From Isoetes taiwanensis (Eukaryota; Streptophyta; Lycopodiopsida; Isoetales; Isoetaceae), in assembly GCA_021234155.1 (NCBI GenBank), contig JAJEKV010000105.1:1646494-1710493 (forward strand): a stretch of DNA of 64,000 nucleotides, in the 5' to 3' direction. Made by a program: the position numbers and the translations under genes. Position 1 is the first letter of the stretch. Each line of letters starts with the position of its first letter. Shown in pieces: positions 1 to 11,809 of this stretch. Under the pieces are notes generated by a model. That model ran no database searches, was not told where the DNA came from, and worked only from the letters and a program-made list of their open reading frames with translations.

Positions 1-313
1 GAGCACGGCATATCATCCCCAAAGCGGATGGTCGGGCGGAAAGGGCCGAATAGGATCATCGAAGACATGTTAAGAAGCTATGTTTGGAACAAGCAATCTA
101 AGTGGGATGATTTCATCCACTTAGTAGAATTCCCCTACAACAGTACCAAGCAGGAGTCATCGCAGATGAGTCCTTTTATGATCAATTACGGGTACCAGTG
201 TCTTACCCCGGATACTTGGCACAATCATGTGTCCAAGGTAGAAGTCTCCCATGCTTTCGAAGATGCAAGAGTTGGTGGAGGAGGTAAGAGGTTACCTCCT
301 AGCAGCGAGAAGT
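1..313 (+). pseudogene. Ty3/gypsy integrase, 3' part of catalytic core, frame-broken
   Basis: The translation matches the end of the retroviral-type integrase core of plant Ty3/gypsy elements: the STAYHPQS motif, the EDMLRSYV stretch, WDDFIHLVEFPYNST and MSPFMINYGYQ. Integrase joins element cDNA to host DNA. The motif starts in frame 2, the DGQTER-like block is in frame 3, and the rest is in frame 1 from about base 49, so two single-base shifts fall within 25 bases. The reading frame then runs into unrelated sequence near base 275. The core DDE residues upstream lie outside the window. A long LTR starts at 314 with no polypurine tract before it, so this looks like an older element interrupted by a later insertion. 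Confidence 0.85.
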
Positions 314-2954
314 TGTAACGGACCTGGCCACTTGATGGTGCAGCATACGTATTTAAATACGCATGTATACATGCATGGCGTGCATGCATGTGTAGAGAGC
401 TTAAAAGCAAGGTTTTCTTGTGTTTTTGAGAAGGAGCCTTGCAAAGCTTTTTTGTAGAAGGCGAGGAAATTGCAAAGCATAGAAGGATTACATTGGAGAC
501 ACCAAAGAGGCAAGAGCTTGGAGATCACATCAAGAACGGCATCAAACATCTTCTTACAGGTGGGGTTTTGTTGAGTTAATCTGAGGTACATGGGCTGATA
601 TCATTGGATTTATGCATGAATTGATAAGAAGGTTTGGCTATGTATGTTCGAGAAAGTATGGCGTGTAGAAACATCGGAGGAGCGAAAGATGGAATAGAAG
701 CTAATCTAGATGCATGGTAATTATCCTAAAAGAGCACGGGTAGGCGAAATTGATGCGGGGAGGAATCTAGTTGAAATTATGGGCTGCAACAAGCGGTTTT
801 TCATGCAACAGAGGCGGAATAAATCGCCCGGCGTGAGCGAGAAGATGCGGAAACATCCCGATATGACATGGAACAGGCCGATTTGGGCATTAGAACCCCG
901 ATGCATTGTGGGCAGCAGCTCGAAAAGTTGCACCCCGGTGCACGTAACCGATCTGTTTGTTGGTTGTTTTCGTTGTTTTTATTTGTCCTTTTCCTTGATG
1001 TCTTGTTAACAAATGTCATGTACACCTTAAATAAAGTTATAAGAAGTGGATAAATAAATATACAAGGGTATAAGGGAAACTATGGAAATTACAAAGGCGG
1101 GGATCTAGCACGGACTATCCACAATAGTAAGTTGAAGACACGGATGTAGGAGATAGGTCTGATTTGATTATTAGTTATTTAAGTATGCTTTGTTGAATTA
1201 AACAAGATAAGGTCCTAAAGTAACATGAGGCATTGAGCAGTGGTTTTACGGAGATGGGGCCTGGTTTTATGGTAAGTTGGCGAGAGGTTATATCGGTTTT
1301 GCGGTCATGAGGTCTGTGGATTTTTTAAGCCGAAGTGCAAGATTTGGAGTTTCCACATTAAAGGCATTAATAAATCTTAAGCTATGGAAAGTGGATTTTT
1401 AATTAGAATATTAAAAAACCTTAGCTAACAATGGTTCAAAAAGAAATAGATGTTGGAACTTTGGAGATCACGGAGAAGTTGGGCGGGAGAGCAAATATGA
1501 GGTATATGGAGTGTCGGATGAGGCTATGGCATGGAGCCTTTGTTAGTCTAAGTGTATACATGTAAGTTTCTAAGTTGTTGCATTGTATTTTATCAAAGGC
1601 ATCATAGCTAATGGATTATCCCCATGGGAGAATGGTTATGAGGCAAGTATTGCATTGTGTGGATTGGTAGTATCTTTCCTTGTTCAAACCAAACGTACGT
1701 CGGAGCTACATCAATGATAGCCATGCTTGTGACTTCATCGGCGTGATTAGATTGTGATCATCACCGTGTCGATAAGTTTAGCTACTCAGACATGGTATTG
1801 GATGAGAATTATATGTAAGAGGTATGGTAAGTTACTATGACCAGCGGATTTGCTCGGTGGCTAATGTGGAGTTGCATTCCTTAATGGGGGGAGAATCGCC
1901 TTAGCGTAAAAATATTGTAAGTATTGTGAAAATGATGAGATATACTTCTATGTCATTGTAAGGTTCATTGGGAAAGCTACTTCAGCGGGGTATGGGCAAC
2001 CTCGAATTGGTATGATCTAGGCACATGTATAGGGAATATTCTAATGAACTTCACATGTCTTGGTCTTTGCATTGTTCCTTTGTTGTCTTGGTATTTGATC
2101 ATGTCTATTGGAACCTCAGGGGTCGGGCTTCTAGGTTCGGTGGCCTAGGTTGCTCAGACATGCTCATGTTCACTGTATTCTATGTTGTATTCTTGTACTC
2201 TGTGACAGGGGCGTAGTTCTCGGCGGGGATTGCTCGTCGATCAACTCTTGTGAACTCCCATGGTAAGAGGTCCTCCGGTGCGGGCGTGGGCTGAGAGAGG
2301 GTATCGATCTGAGGTTCACCCCACCACCTTCTGGGGCTTGGAATGTAAGCTATTTGTTTGGGCAATATATCGCTAGCGGGGGCTGTATATAGGGTACATT
2401 TGAGCTTCCCATTGTGCCGGAGCTATGTTTATGATGATTTGGTATTTTGGCTATGTTCTTTGCTTACATTTGCTCATATGTTATATTCCTTTGCATTAGG
2501 TTGTCATTGTCTTATGCTTGTGCTCACGTAGGATTTTTAAATGCGTGTTTGTGCTTACCCAAGATTTGCGAGTATTTCCATGCATGCATGGCGAGCCGGG
2601 GATCCCCACTTAGTCATGAGGACTAACCCGGTGAGTGCATATGTGCGATGAATGAGCAAAGGCGATAGTCAAGCTAATGGTAGCGGTCACGGTTGTGGCT
2701 CGTGGTTGGCGAGAAGATTCTAGGGTTGAATTGCTAGAGTTGGATGTTATCTCTATCGAGAATGTTGACTTATTGGATGTTGACCTTACCTGATTATATT
2801 TGAGTTTATAAACATTTGTTCATTGAATTTGGAGTAAGTAAGTTCAATTGAAAGGAAGATTTAATTCTTCACGGTATTATCAACCTAGAATTATAGAAGT
2901 TTGACAAGATCAGGAGGAGTTGCCGGGAGGGTCAACTTCGGCAGCTCGTCCACA
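314..2954 (+). repeat. LTR 1 of family 1 (2641 bp)
   Basis: It starts TGTAAC and ends CGTCCACA, with the primer site immediately after. Near its start it has stacked palindromes (GTATTTAAATAC, then GCATGTATACATGCATG and TGCATGCATG). Its central and 3' part, from about 1563, is clearly related to the family 2 LTRs at 8680-17395, while its first kilobase is not. No long ORF of recognisable function lies in it. Confidence 0.8.
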
Positions 2955-3283
2955 GTTGGTATCAGAGCAATGTTGGATCTTTGGGAGTTGACATGGCAAA
3001 TCAGAGAGTAAGTTGAGATTGTGGAATTATGATGCTAATGGTTTTTCTTTCAGGAGATGGTATCCTCAGAGGGAGGAGCAGTATCTGGAGGCTTGGTGGT
3101 TAGCAATAAAGTGATAAGGGAGAATTCTCCATGTAAGCGATGGAAGTAACTTTTGACAATGTTGAGGTACAATTTCCCTTGTAGTTTGGTGAATACATGA
3201 TCATGATAGTTATAAGGGATTTGAGAAGTGCTTGGATCTATGATTGACCCATGAGGACATGGGTTAATTTTAGAAGGGGAGAC
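2955..3283 (+). mobile_element. Family 1 interior: primer site and polypurine tract only
   Basis: It begins GTTGGTATCAGAGCA, complementary to the 3' end of initiator Met-tRNA, used to prime minus-strand DNA. It ends TTAGAAGGGGAGAC, a purine tract directly before the next LTR and the expected plus-strand primer. Nothing between them encodes gag or pol. The stretch after the primer site (AATGTTGGATCTTTGGGAG) recurs in family 2 after its second primer site. Confidence 0.8.
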
Positions 3284-5031
3284 TGTAACGGACCTGGCCA
3301 CTTGATGGTGCAGCATGCGTATTTAAATATGCATGTATACATGCATGGCGTGCATGCATGTGTAGAGAGCTTAAAAGCAAGGTTTTCTTGTGTTTTTGAG
3401 AAGGAGCCTTGCAAAGCTTTTGTAGAAGGCCTAGAGGAAGTGCGAGCATAGAAGGATTACGTTGGAGACACCAAAGAGGCAAGAGCTTGGAGATCACATC
3501 AAGAAGCGGCATCAAACATCTTCTTTGGTGGGGTTTTGTTGAGTTAATCGAGGTACATGGGCTGATATCATTGGATTTATGCATGAATTGATAAGAAGGT
3601 TTGGCTATGTATGTTCGAGAAAGTATGGCGTGTAGAAACATCCAGAGGAACGAAAGATGGAATAGAAGCTAATCTAGATGCATGGTAATTATCCTAAAAG
3701 AGCCTGGAGTAGGCCGAAATTGATGCGGGGAGGAATCTAGTTGAGAAATTATGGGGCTGCAACAGCGGTTTTCATGCAACAGACGGAATCGTACGCCCGT
3801 GAGCCGAAGATGCGGAAACATCCCGATATGACATGGAACAGGCCGATTTGGGCATTAGAACCCGATGCATTGTGGGCAGCTCCGAAAAGTTGCAACCCGG
3901 TCTGTAACCCGATCTGTTTGTTGGTTGTTTCGTTGTTTTTATTTGTCCTTTTCCTTGATGTCTTGTTAACAAATGTCATGTACACCTTAAATAAAGTTAT
4001 AAGAAGTGGATAAATAAATATACAAGGAGTATAAAGGAAACTATGGAAGTACAAGGCGGGGGATCTAGCCTGGACTATCCACAATAGTAAGTTCGATCTG
4101 AGATGTAGGAGATAGGTCGATTTGATTATTAGTTATTTAAGTATGCTTTGTTGAATTAAATAAGATAAGGTCCTAAAGTAACATGAGGCATTGAACGCAG
4201 TGGTTTATGGAGATGGGGCTGGTTTTATGGTAAGTTGGCGGAGGCTATATCGATTCGGTCATGAGGTCCTGTGGATTTTTAAGCCCGGAAGTGCAAGATT
4301 TGGAGTTTCCACATTAAGGCGCATTAATAAATCTTAAGCTATGGAAAGTGGGTTTTTAATTAGAATATTAAAAACCTTAGCTAACAATGGTTCAAAAAGA
4401 AATAGATGTTGGAACTTTGGAGATCCGGAGAAGTTGAGCCGGAGAGCAATATGAGGTATATGGAGTGTCCGGATGAGGCTATGGCGTGGAGCACCTTTGT
4501 TAGTCTAAGTGTATACATGTAAGTTTCTAAGTTGTTGCATTGTATTTTATCAAAGGCATCATAGCTAATGGATTATCCCCATGGGAGAATGGTTATGAGG
4601 CAAGTATTGCATTGTGTGGATTGGTAGTATCTTTCCTTGTTAAAAAGAAAATGCGTAGGCATCGGAGCTACATCAATGATAGCCATGCTTGTGACTTCAT
4701 CGGCGTGATTAGATTGTGATCATCACCGTGTCGAAGTTTAGCTACTCCGACATGGTATTGGATGAGAATTATATGTAAGAGGTATGGTAAGTTACTATGA
4801 CCAGCAGTTTATCGAAGCTAATGTGGAGTTGCATTCCTTAATGGGGAATCGCCTTAGCGTAAAAGTGAAAAGTATTGTGAAAATGCTAAGTATGAGATAT
4901 ACTTCTATGTCATTGTAAGGTTCATTGGGAAATCTACTTCAACTGGTATGGGCAACCTTGGCAACGGTATGATCTAGGCACATGTATAGGGAATATTCTA
5001 ATGAACTTCACATGTCTTGGTCTTTGCATTG
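3284..5031 (+). repeat. LTR 2 of family 1, 3'-truncated
   Basis: It is collinear with 314-2074. Differences from the first copy are mostly small indels clustered at C/G-rich spots, such as the segments around 3700, 3890 and 4070. Similarity ends abruptly at 5031, where an older gypsy 3' end begins. Confidence 0.78.
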
Positions 5032-7840
5032 GGGAGGCTGCGGATGATTTGAGGACAGCATCAAGTCAAGGTGGGGAGAATGTGGCGTTCCGGCATAATA
5101 TACGCGAACATGCTCGTATATTATACTGTATTCGTCACCCATACACATCACGGATGACATGTACTTGGTGGTTGTAGTAGGTTGCACCTAGGGGGCAACT
5201 TTGAATATTGTGCATGTAGTAGGTTGTAAACATACACAATTAATAACTCCATGGACCCCATTGCCAAATGGCTAAACCCCATTTGCCAATGATTAACCTA
5301 ACCCTAAGAGTTTCTATATAAGGGCTTCCCCTTAAACCCTAAACCCTTTTCTTCTCTTTGCATTTTAGGGTTTCCATAGAGCTCCTTTCCCATTTCGCAT
5401 TTAGGGTTCTCTTGAGCATTGTCTTGCATTTGGCCAAGCCAGGACTCCAATTCGCATTGTTGCTCTCAAAACCGATCTTTGCACAACATATCATCGAGTA
5501 GCAGCCATCTTCAGCAAGATTAGAGGCATGGATACATTCCAAGGATCCGGAGCAGGTCAAGGACCAGGTATCTAGTCATTATGTTGTGCAAAGCCATCTT
5601 TGGGCTAGGCAGTAAGGTAGTTTAGCATATTCATTCAGCCATAGAGGCCTTATAGATCCCAAGATCATAAGCCCTAACTAAGGAACCTAACTTGGATGTT
5701 TAGATAGATAGATTAGATGATGTTCTTCATTTGGATGTTACGTGATGATATTGGTATTTCATTAAACATGACCTCCATGTATTGGGAAGGGGGTAGAGGC
5801 CTAAAATTGATGTATAGCGATGATTCTAGGCAACCTACTAGTTAGAATTACTAGATAAGGTGCATTAACAAGAGCCCAGGGTTGAAGGTGGAGGGTCTAG
5901 AACCGGTTGGGCAGAACAAGGAGGTACTTGTCCCAACACGAGACCAAGATTAGGGGAGTGTAAAGCCTATGGGGGATTCTAGTGAGCTAGGTCTAATGCC
6001 TTGTTGGAGATGGTATCGTGTGGGCAAGGCATGGGCTCGACGGAGGCTGGGTGATCGTCACTCTCCATTGGAGGAATTCTCGAATAGGCGATGGTGGCCC
6101 TTTGGCCACAATGTTGAGGCAATTGGAAGCCTGGAGAGGGTGAACCTTCCTCTGCCCTCATAAGGGAGGGGAGATGCAACCCATGAGTAGCCCTCTTGGC
6201 TATGGGTTAATTTTTAGAAGGGGAGACTCACGGTCCGGTCCCAATACTTATCAATCGTATTTAAACTGCATGTATACATGCAGGGGGTGGATGCATGTGG
6301 ACTACTTAATAGCCATGTTTTCTTGTGTTTTTATACCAGCCAAATCCATTTCCATAAGTGCAGAGAGCCAATGACTTTGGAGGCCATAGAAGGTCGATTG
6401 GAACCCCAAAGAGAGCCCGGTGGGGATTCCCCATGTTGCTATTGTTCATATTGATGTTGTTGTATATGAGATGATTATGATGTATTCACCCTTCGAGGTG
6501 ATTGTATTGATATCATTTGTTTAGTATGTGCTCATGTTTGTTTATTCATGCTATGTTAGGTCATATAGCGCAGTAGGAAGAGGAACGGTGAATGGAATAC
6601 ATCCACTTTTCCCTTGCATGGTAACTCATTCCACTGGGAGTAGAGTCGGTGGATGGCCTGGGGATGGTTGTCAAAAAATTATGGGAATGTCCGCCTCTTT
6701 CATGAGAAGCTAATCGCCACAAGGAGCGAGTCGGGGGATCAGGAAAATGGTCATTATGACATGCAATGCCACATTTTAGGGCATTGATTTAGCATGTTAG
6801 TTCAGCCTTAGAGGCCTTATAGGTTCCGAGATCCAAGCTCTAACAAAGGAACTTGTTGGATGTTTAGGTAGATAGATTAGATGTTATTCTACATTCGGTT
6901 CTTTGATGAACATAAGTGATTCCACCTCTATGATCTCCATGTATTGGGAAGGGGCTAGAGACCCTAAAAGCCTCACACAGAAGTGAGATGATCCTAGATA
7001 GCCTCATTAATTCCCAATTAATGCGGGGTACCATAAGAGGACTATGGTTGTGGGTGGCGGGCTAGACGATGAACAAGGGGACTTGTCCCATCAATGATTG
7101 ATCCCTTAGTTGTTAAAGCCTTTGTTGAGATCTTAGTGGGCTAGGCTTAATGGTTTGCTAAAGTAACATGGGCAAGGCATGAGCTCGACACCTCTTGGAG
7201 ATGTTACCTTCAATGAGGTTCAAAGTGAATCTGAGGCTATGGCCCTCTAGCTACATGAGGGCATGCATTTTTAAGGGAGGTGACTCTCCTCACCTTGCCT
7301 CATTTGGGGTCCGGGAGATTAAACCCGCGATAGTAGCCCTCTTGGCTATGCATCCGTGGGTTTACGGTCCGGTCCCAATACTTTTCAACCTACCTTAGGG
7401 AAACAATGGTTGGACAAAAAATAGCCATATTCTTTGGAGACTTGACCATGTTCTTAATCCAGAGCAATCAATGAATTTGGGTCCATTGACTTCCTGAGAC
7501 TCAAGGCCAGTGGTTTCCCCTATGAGTCTGAACCTTGGGTAGGTTCCCCCCTATGTGGATGTTACTGATGTTGTTGTAGATGTTATGTTATGATGTTATC
7601 ACCCCTCGGGGTGACTTGTTGATATATTGATGTTATGTGCTCATGTTTATTGGCTAGTATAGCTTAGGTCGAGCCAAAAGGAAGCGGGCAAATGACCCAT
7701 CCACTCTTAGCCATCTTGTGACTTCATCTTGGGATTGGATCGCCAAGTGGATGGCCCCCTGGTTTAGTTTGGTCAGGGGGGGGATGAAGTCCGCCTCCTG
7801 ATACGATGGGAGCATCGTAGAGGAAGTAGGGGACGTCACA
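5032..7840 (+). mobile_element. Decayed gypsy 3' end plus LTR-like sequence
   Basis: A purine tract (GGTGGGGAGAA, ending 5080) is followed by TGTGGCGTTCC at 5081, which looks like the junction between interior and 3' LTR. A TATA-like TCTATATAAGGGC sits at about 5314 and the sequence ends GACGTCACA at 7840. Two diverged copies of one block (about 5620-6250 and 6790-7380) share phrases such as TAGAGGCCTTATAG and CCATGTATTGGGAAGGGG. The same phrases occur in the LTR at 50178-51690, so this is an old relative of that lineage. It may be the 3' side of the element whose integrase is at 1-313. Confidence 0.5.
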
Positions 7841-8460
7841 GGAAATCTAAACCCACCGTTTAGTTACAATTTGCATGAAGATTTATTAGATGCCTTGTAA
7901 ACTGCTAATAATTACTTGCATATAAAAGACTTTGAGTTGCCTAAGCCAAAAAATTGAACTCTAATAACTACTATGGTGATTGATAATGCTAGCGAAGATT
8001 GGTGGATGGCGAAGAGTGGCATGTTGGAATAATCCATGTGCATTGTCAACTAGTTTTAGCAAAGTAGCTATCAAATGGAAGAAAGCTAGTGACTTGATGA
8101 AGGATGCACAGTTCTAGATGCACATTATGCCTTGTACAACATTATACTAGTATTTTGAATTTTTTAATCTTGGTCTTCATTGTCGGCCCATGTTGCTTAA
8201 AGCCCCTTATCTAGATAGGTTGCACCTAGGGGGCTAAAGCGATCCACCTAGACTTGCTCTAGTAGTTTATGGAGCTCAAAAGCTTTCAACTAAATTGAGA
8301 GAATCCTTACCAAATCGCTAAGCCCCATTTGCAATGTGTTAACCTGCCCCTACGTTTTCTAAATAAGGGCTTCCGGAAGAACAAACCCTAAACGATTTTA
8401 CCCTCTTTTGCTTTTTACCTTCGATTCAGCTCCAAAATGATGGATAAAAATGTCTTTCTG
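7841..8460 (+). repeat. Possible gag remnant, then a second LTR fragment of the same lineage
   Basis: About 7860-8110 gives peptide scraps with a capsid-like flavour (ELPKPKN, SEDWWMAKSG) but too many stops to be sure. From about 8170 the sequence resembles 5190-5370: TTGCACCTAGGGGGC, then GCTAA(A/G)CCCCATTTGC, then a TATA-like AATAAGGGCTTCC and AACCCTAAAC. No intact gene is present. Confidence 0.35.
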
Positions 8461-8466
8461 TTGGTA

Positions 8467-8565
8467 AAAATCCCTCCGGGCTTGATTCTGGAGGGTCGAC
8501 CCAGCCTCCCTGCACTGCGAATCAGCAGGATTTCCCCTCTAGAGTCAAGCCCGAAGGGACTTTCC
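8467..8565. repeat. Imperfect inverted repeat, arms about 27 bp
   Basis: AAATCCCTCCGGGCTTGATT at 8467 pairs with the complement of a matching block ending near 8565 (AGTCAAGCCCGAAGGGACTT), leaving a loop of about 42 nt. It sits just upstream of the three-LTR element and does not belong to it. Confidence 0.55.
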
Positions 8566-8679
8566 TTTATACCTAATAGCCTGATATGAGAGAAATGATA
8601 CGGTCTATTTGGAGATCACTTCTCACCTGCAAATTGTTCCTGCGGGACATTATTCACCACTCTTCATAGACAGCATCAC

Positions 8680-11120
8680 TGTAACGGTCCTGGCCACCTA
8701 ATGGGTCAATATACCTATTTATGTATGTATATACATATTCATGGCATATATGCAGCATGAGATTAGGGTTTTATCTCTTTGGAGAAAGGATTGTTGCAGA
8801 GCATGAAGGTAGGGAGCAATTCTGGGCAGTTTTGGAGCCCGAAATTTGAAGCATCATATCTCGGCGACCCGAGATCCTTTTCAGGTGATTTTTCTTTTGT
8901 TGGAAAGGTCTTTAAGTAAGCTTTCCGGAATGGATCTGATCAAGCCAAAACTCATCCGTATGCAAAAGTTATGACAGAAATAGTGATGCTGAGTCAGAAT
9001 TGACTGCACTATGCCTATTCTTCTGCAGTTTGCTTCTTGGAGCTAGAAGATGATCTTTGGAGGCGCAATCAATTACAAGGGGTCCAGAGGTGTATGTGGA
9101 AAGAAATTATCAGGTGGGGTTTTGCTTTTGATCAATTGAGGTGTGCTATGAGCTGCCATGATTAGTCTGCACATGATTTTTGCATGCAAATATGATAGAT
9201 TATGAATTTGTTGGAGACTCATAAGGCTAGAGAAGAAAATCAATGATTGGAAACATCCCTGTAAGGCTGATTTTAAGTCAAGAATGGCTGAATATTACAT
9301 GAAGAGCACCGATTCAGCATGGAAACTTTAAAAAGGCGTAATTAGATTGATCCGGCTCAGTGACCCCAGCTCTCCAACGCCATTTTGTGTTCATGTTATG
9401 TTTTGTCATTTTGGTTTTGTGCTTTATTTTGTTGGTCTTGTATTGCTGCCTTTCTCAATTTATTTGCATGTCCTAGTATGAAGCTAAGTCCTCATAGATG
9501 GAATTGGGTTGCATTCGAGCTTAGCAGCCAGAGGAGACGGAGACATGAAGAGTCGGCGAGAATAATCATAATAGTAAGAATATGCATTGTTTGATAATTG
9601 TCTAACTATGGTAAAATTCTAAGGTTTGGGATAAAGTATCTTTCTTAGCTCATGGAGATGGGGCTAATGCTGAGAAGTAGTCTAGCACAGATGTAGAGCG
9701 TCAACGATCCCTCGGCATCAAGGATTTCAGCATCAAGTTCGCATGTGGATCTTGAAATAGGAATAAGCGGTCATCGACATCAAGGATTATTGAGATTGAG
9801 ACGGGTCCACATTGGTACAAGGGAGAGTCATGTGAAGGGGGTTTTGAATGTGACTATAGCATGAAGTACAGCTAGTCCGAAAAGGTGAATTGTAAGTTTT
9901 CAAGTTGTTGCATTGTATTTTATCAAGAGCATCATAGCTAATGGATTCAAAGTATAAGCGTTATGGAACGTTGTATTCCTCATGGGAAGATGGTTTCGAG
10001 GTGAGTTTTGCATTATAGAAGATGTTAGTATCTTTCCTTTGATGCAATATATAGGTATTGAAGCTACATCCATGGCAGGTCGGGCTCGTAACTTCCTCCA
10101 CATGTTTGTATTGTGATCATGATCTTCACCAATGAGTTAGCTACTTCGGCATGGTTAGGTTGTATGGGCAACCTCGACAAAGGGCTAAGAGTATGATCTA
10201 GGCACATGTTTAATAAATATTGTAATGAACTTCACATGTCATGGTCTTTGCATTGCTCTTGTTGTCTTGGTATTTGATTATGTCTATTGGAACCTCCGGG
10301 AATTCGGGCTTCTAGGTTCGGTGGCCTAGGTTGCTCCTAAGCATGCTCATGTTCATCTGTGATTCTCTGTGGTTCTTGTGCTCTGTGACACCGGCGTTAG
10401 TTCTCTGGCGAGGGGATTGCTCGTCCAATCAACTCTTGTGAAACCCCATGGTAAGAGGTCCTCCGGTGCGGACGCGGGTTGAGAGGGTATCGATCTGAGG
10501 TTCACCCCACCACCCTCATGGGGCTTGGAATGTAAGCTCGGCTGGGCAACATATCTTTTAACTTGGCCTCAGATGTAGGCTGGCTGAGCTACCCATTGTC
10601 CCGAGTTTGTTTATGATGGTTTGATACTTGGTTATGTTCTTTGCTCTTGATGTTCATGATGTTTTCTTTATTGTCATAGTCTAGCGTTGCACCATAGGTT
10701 CTTGTGTCTTTGAATTGTTATGTTTGCTATCCAAGATTCAGAGTATTTCCATGCATGCGAGAGGCAATGAGTGGATCCCCACTTAGTCGAGGACTAACCC
10801 GGTGAGTGCATGTGTAGTGAAAGAGCAAGGCGATGGCACCAGTATTGTTGTGGCTCATGGATGGGGAAGCTTCTAGGATTGAGTTGCTAACATGGATCTT
10901 TGTAACCATTGAGAATATGGATTCTTTGGATGTTAATGTTATTTGATTATATTGAGATATCAAGTATTTGCTCATTGAGTTTTGAGTGTGCAATTTAGCT
11001 GTGCAAGAGGAAGATTCAATTCTTCACCATATTCAATTGTTTGTCATACCAACCTAGAATTAGCGTAGTATTGACAAGATCCCGAGTTGCCTAGAGGGTC
11101 AACTCGGCAGGCTCGTCACA
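8680..11120 (+). repeat. LTR 1 of family 2 (2441 bp)
   Basis: It starts TGTAACGGTCCTGGCCACC and ends GGCTCGTCACA. Near the start is a palindromic TATGTATGTATATACATA. About 200 bp in is a block (ATATCTCGGCGACCCGAGAT, GGAAAGGTCTTTAAGTAAGC, AAAAGTTATGACAG) that resembles repeats at 19195-19690. The 3' two thirds are shared with the family 1 LTR. Confidence 0.82.
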
Positions 11121-11809
11121 GTTGGTATCAGAGCAGGTCTCGAGTTCGAGTCTCCATGGGTGCCTATATGCATGGGTAATTTGCAAAGACTTGGTAATCA
11201 TTGTGACATGGTATGGCAGAGTGGATGCTCGAGGAGGACGAGCATAGTTCTAGTGGGAGAGATCATGAACGGGCCCATGGTAGACCCTTTCGAGTATTCG
11301 AACCTTGAATGTGCCCACGGTAGGCGTTCTTTAGTTTCGCGTAAATGGGTAGAAGTGACTACTCATAAATGTCTGAGCGATTTTTTTGATTGGCTAAAGG
11401 GCATGTCGGTTAGGAATGTTACAGTTGGTATCAGAGCAATGTTGGATCTTTGGGAGTTGGCTTGTTTGGTTGTGGCATTGTGATGCTAATGATCTTTCTT
11501 TCAGAGACATCAAGAGATGGTATCCTTAGAGGGATAACCAATATCTAGAGGTGGTTGAAGATGCCAAGGCAAGCAAATTTTGACGATGTTGAAGGTAAGG
11601 TCTTTCTTGTGGCATGTTCGGCAAGATGATAGCAATTGTAAGATGGTGCTGGTAAGATTGGAATATGATCGTGGTAGAGTAAGTTGCTACACGAGCTGAA
11701 GTTTTGAGTTGAGTTGAGCTATGCTTGATCTGAGATTTGAATCAAGAAATGCTTCAAAGAAATCTATCACGACCCATGAGGACATGGGTTAATTTTTAGA
11801 AGGGGAGGC
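11121..11809 (+). mobile_element. Family 2 interior 1, with two primer sites and an embedded short LTR-like unit
   Basis: It starts with a Met-tRNA primer site (11123-11134) and has a second at 11426-11437. Between them lie a GAGGACGAGCATAG segment and a purine tract (GTGGGAGAGA), typical of a gypsy 3' end, then a unit of about 161 bp that ends GTTACA directly before the second primer site. The part after that matches the whole family 1 interior and ends with the polypurine tract AGAAGGGGAGG. Frames spanning it have no recognisable domain. Confidence 0.7.

Larger units (their letters stand above)
314..5031 (+). mobile_element. Non-autonomous LTR element (family 1): long LTR, 329-bp interior, truncated LTR
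   Basis: Two near-identical direct repeats begin TGTAACGGACCTGGCCAC at 314 and 3284. The first ends in CACA at 2954, directly before a Met-tRNA primer site. The 329 bp between them carry that primer site and a polypurine tract but no coding sequence. The second LTR stops matching at 5031, after CTTTGCATTG, and loses about 880 bp of its 3' part. The LTR is eight times longer than the interior, so the element must depend on proteins supplied elsewhere. The five bases before 314 (GAAGT) could be one side of a target duplication, but the right end is missing. Confidence 0.8.

Noticed and set aside
5330-5346. AAACCCTAAACCC as telomere repeat
   Set aside because: Only two units, within an LTR leader; not a telomere array.
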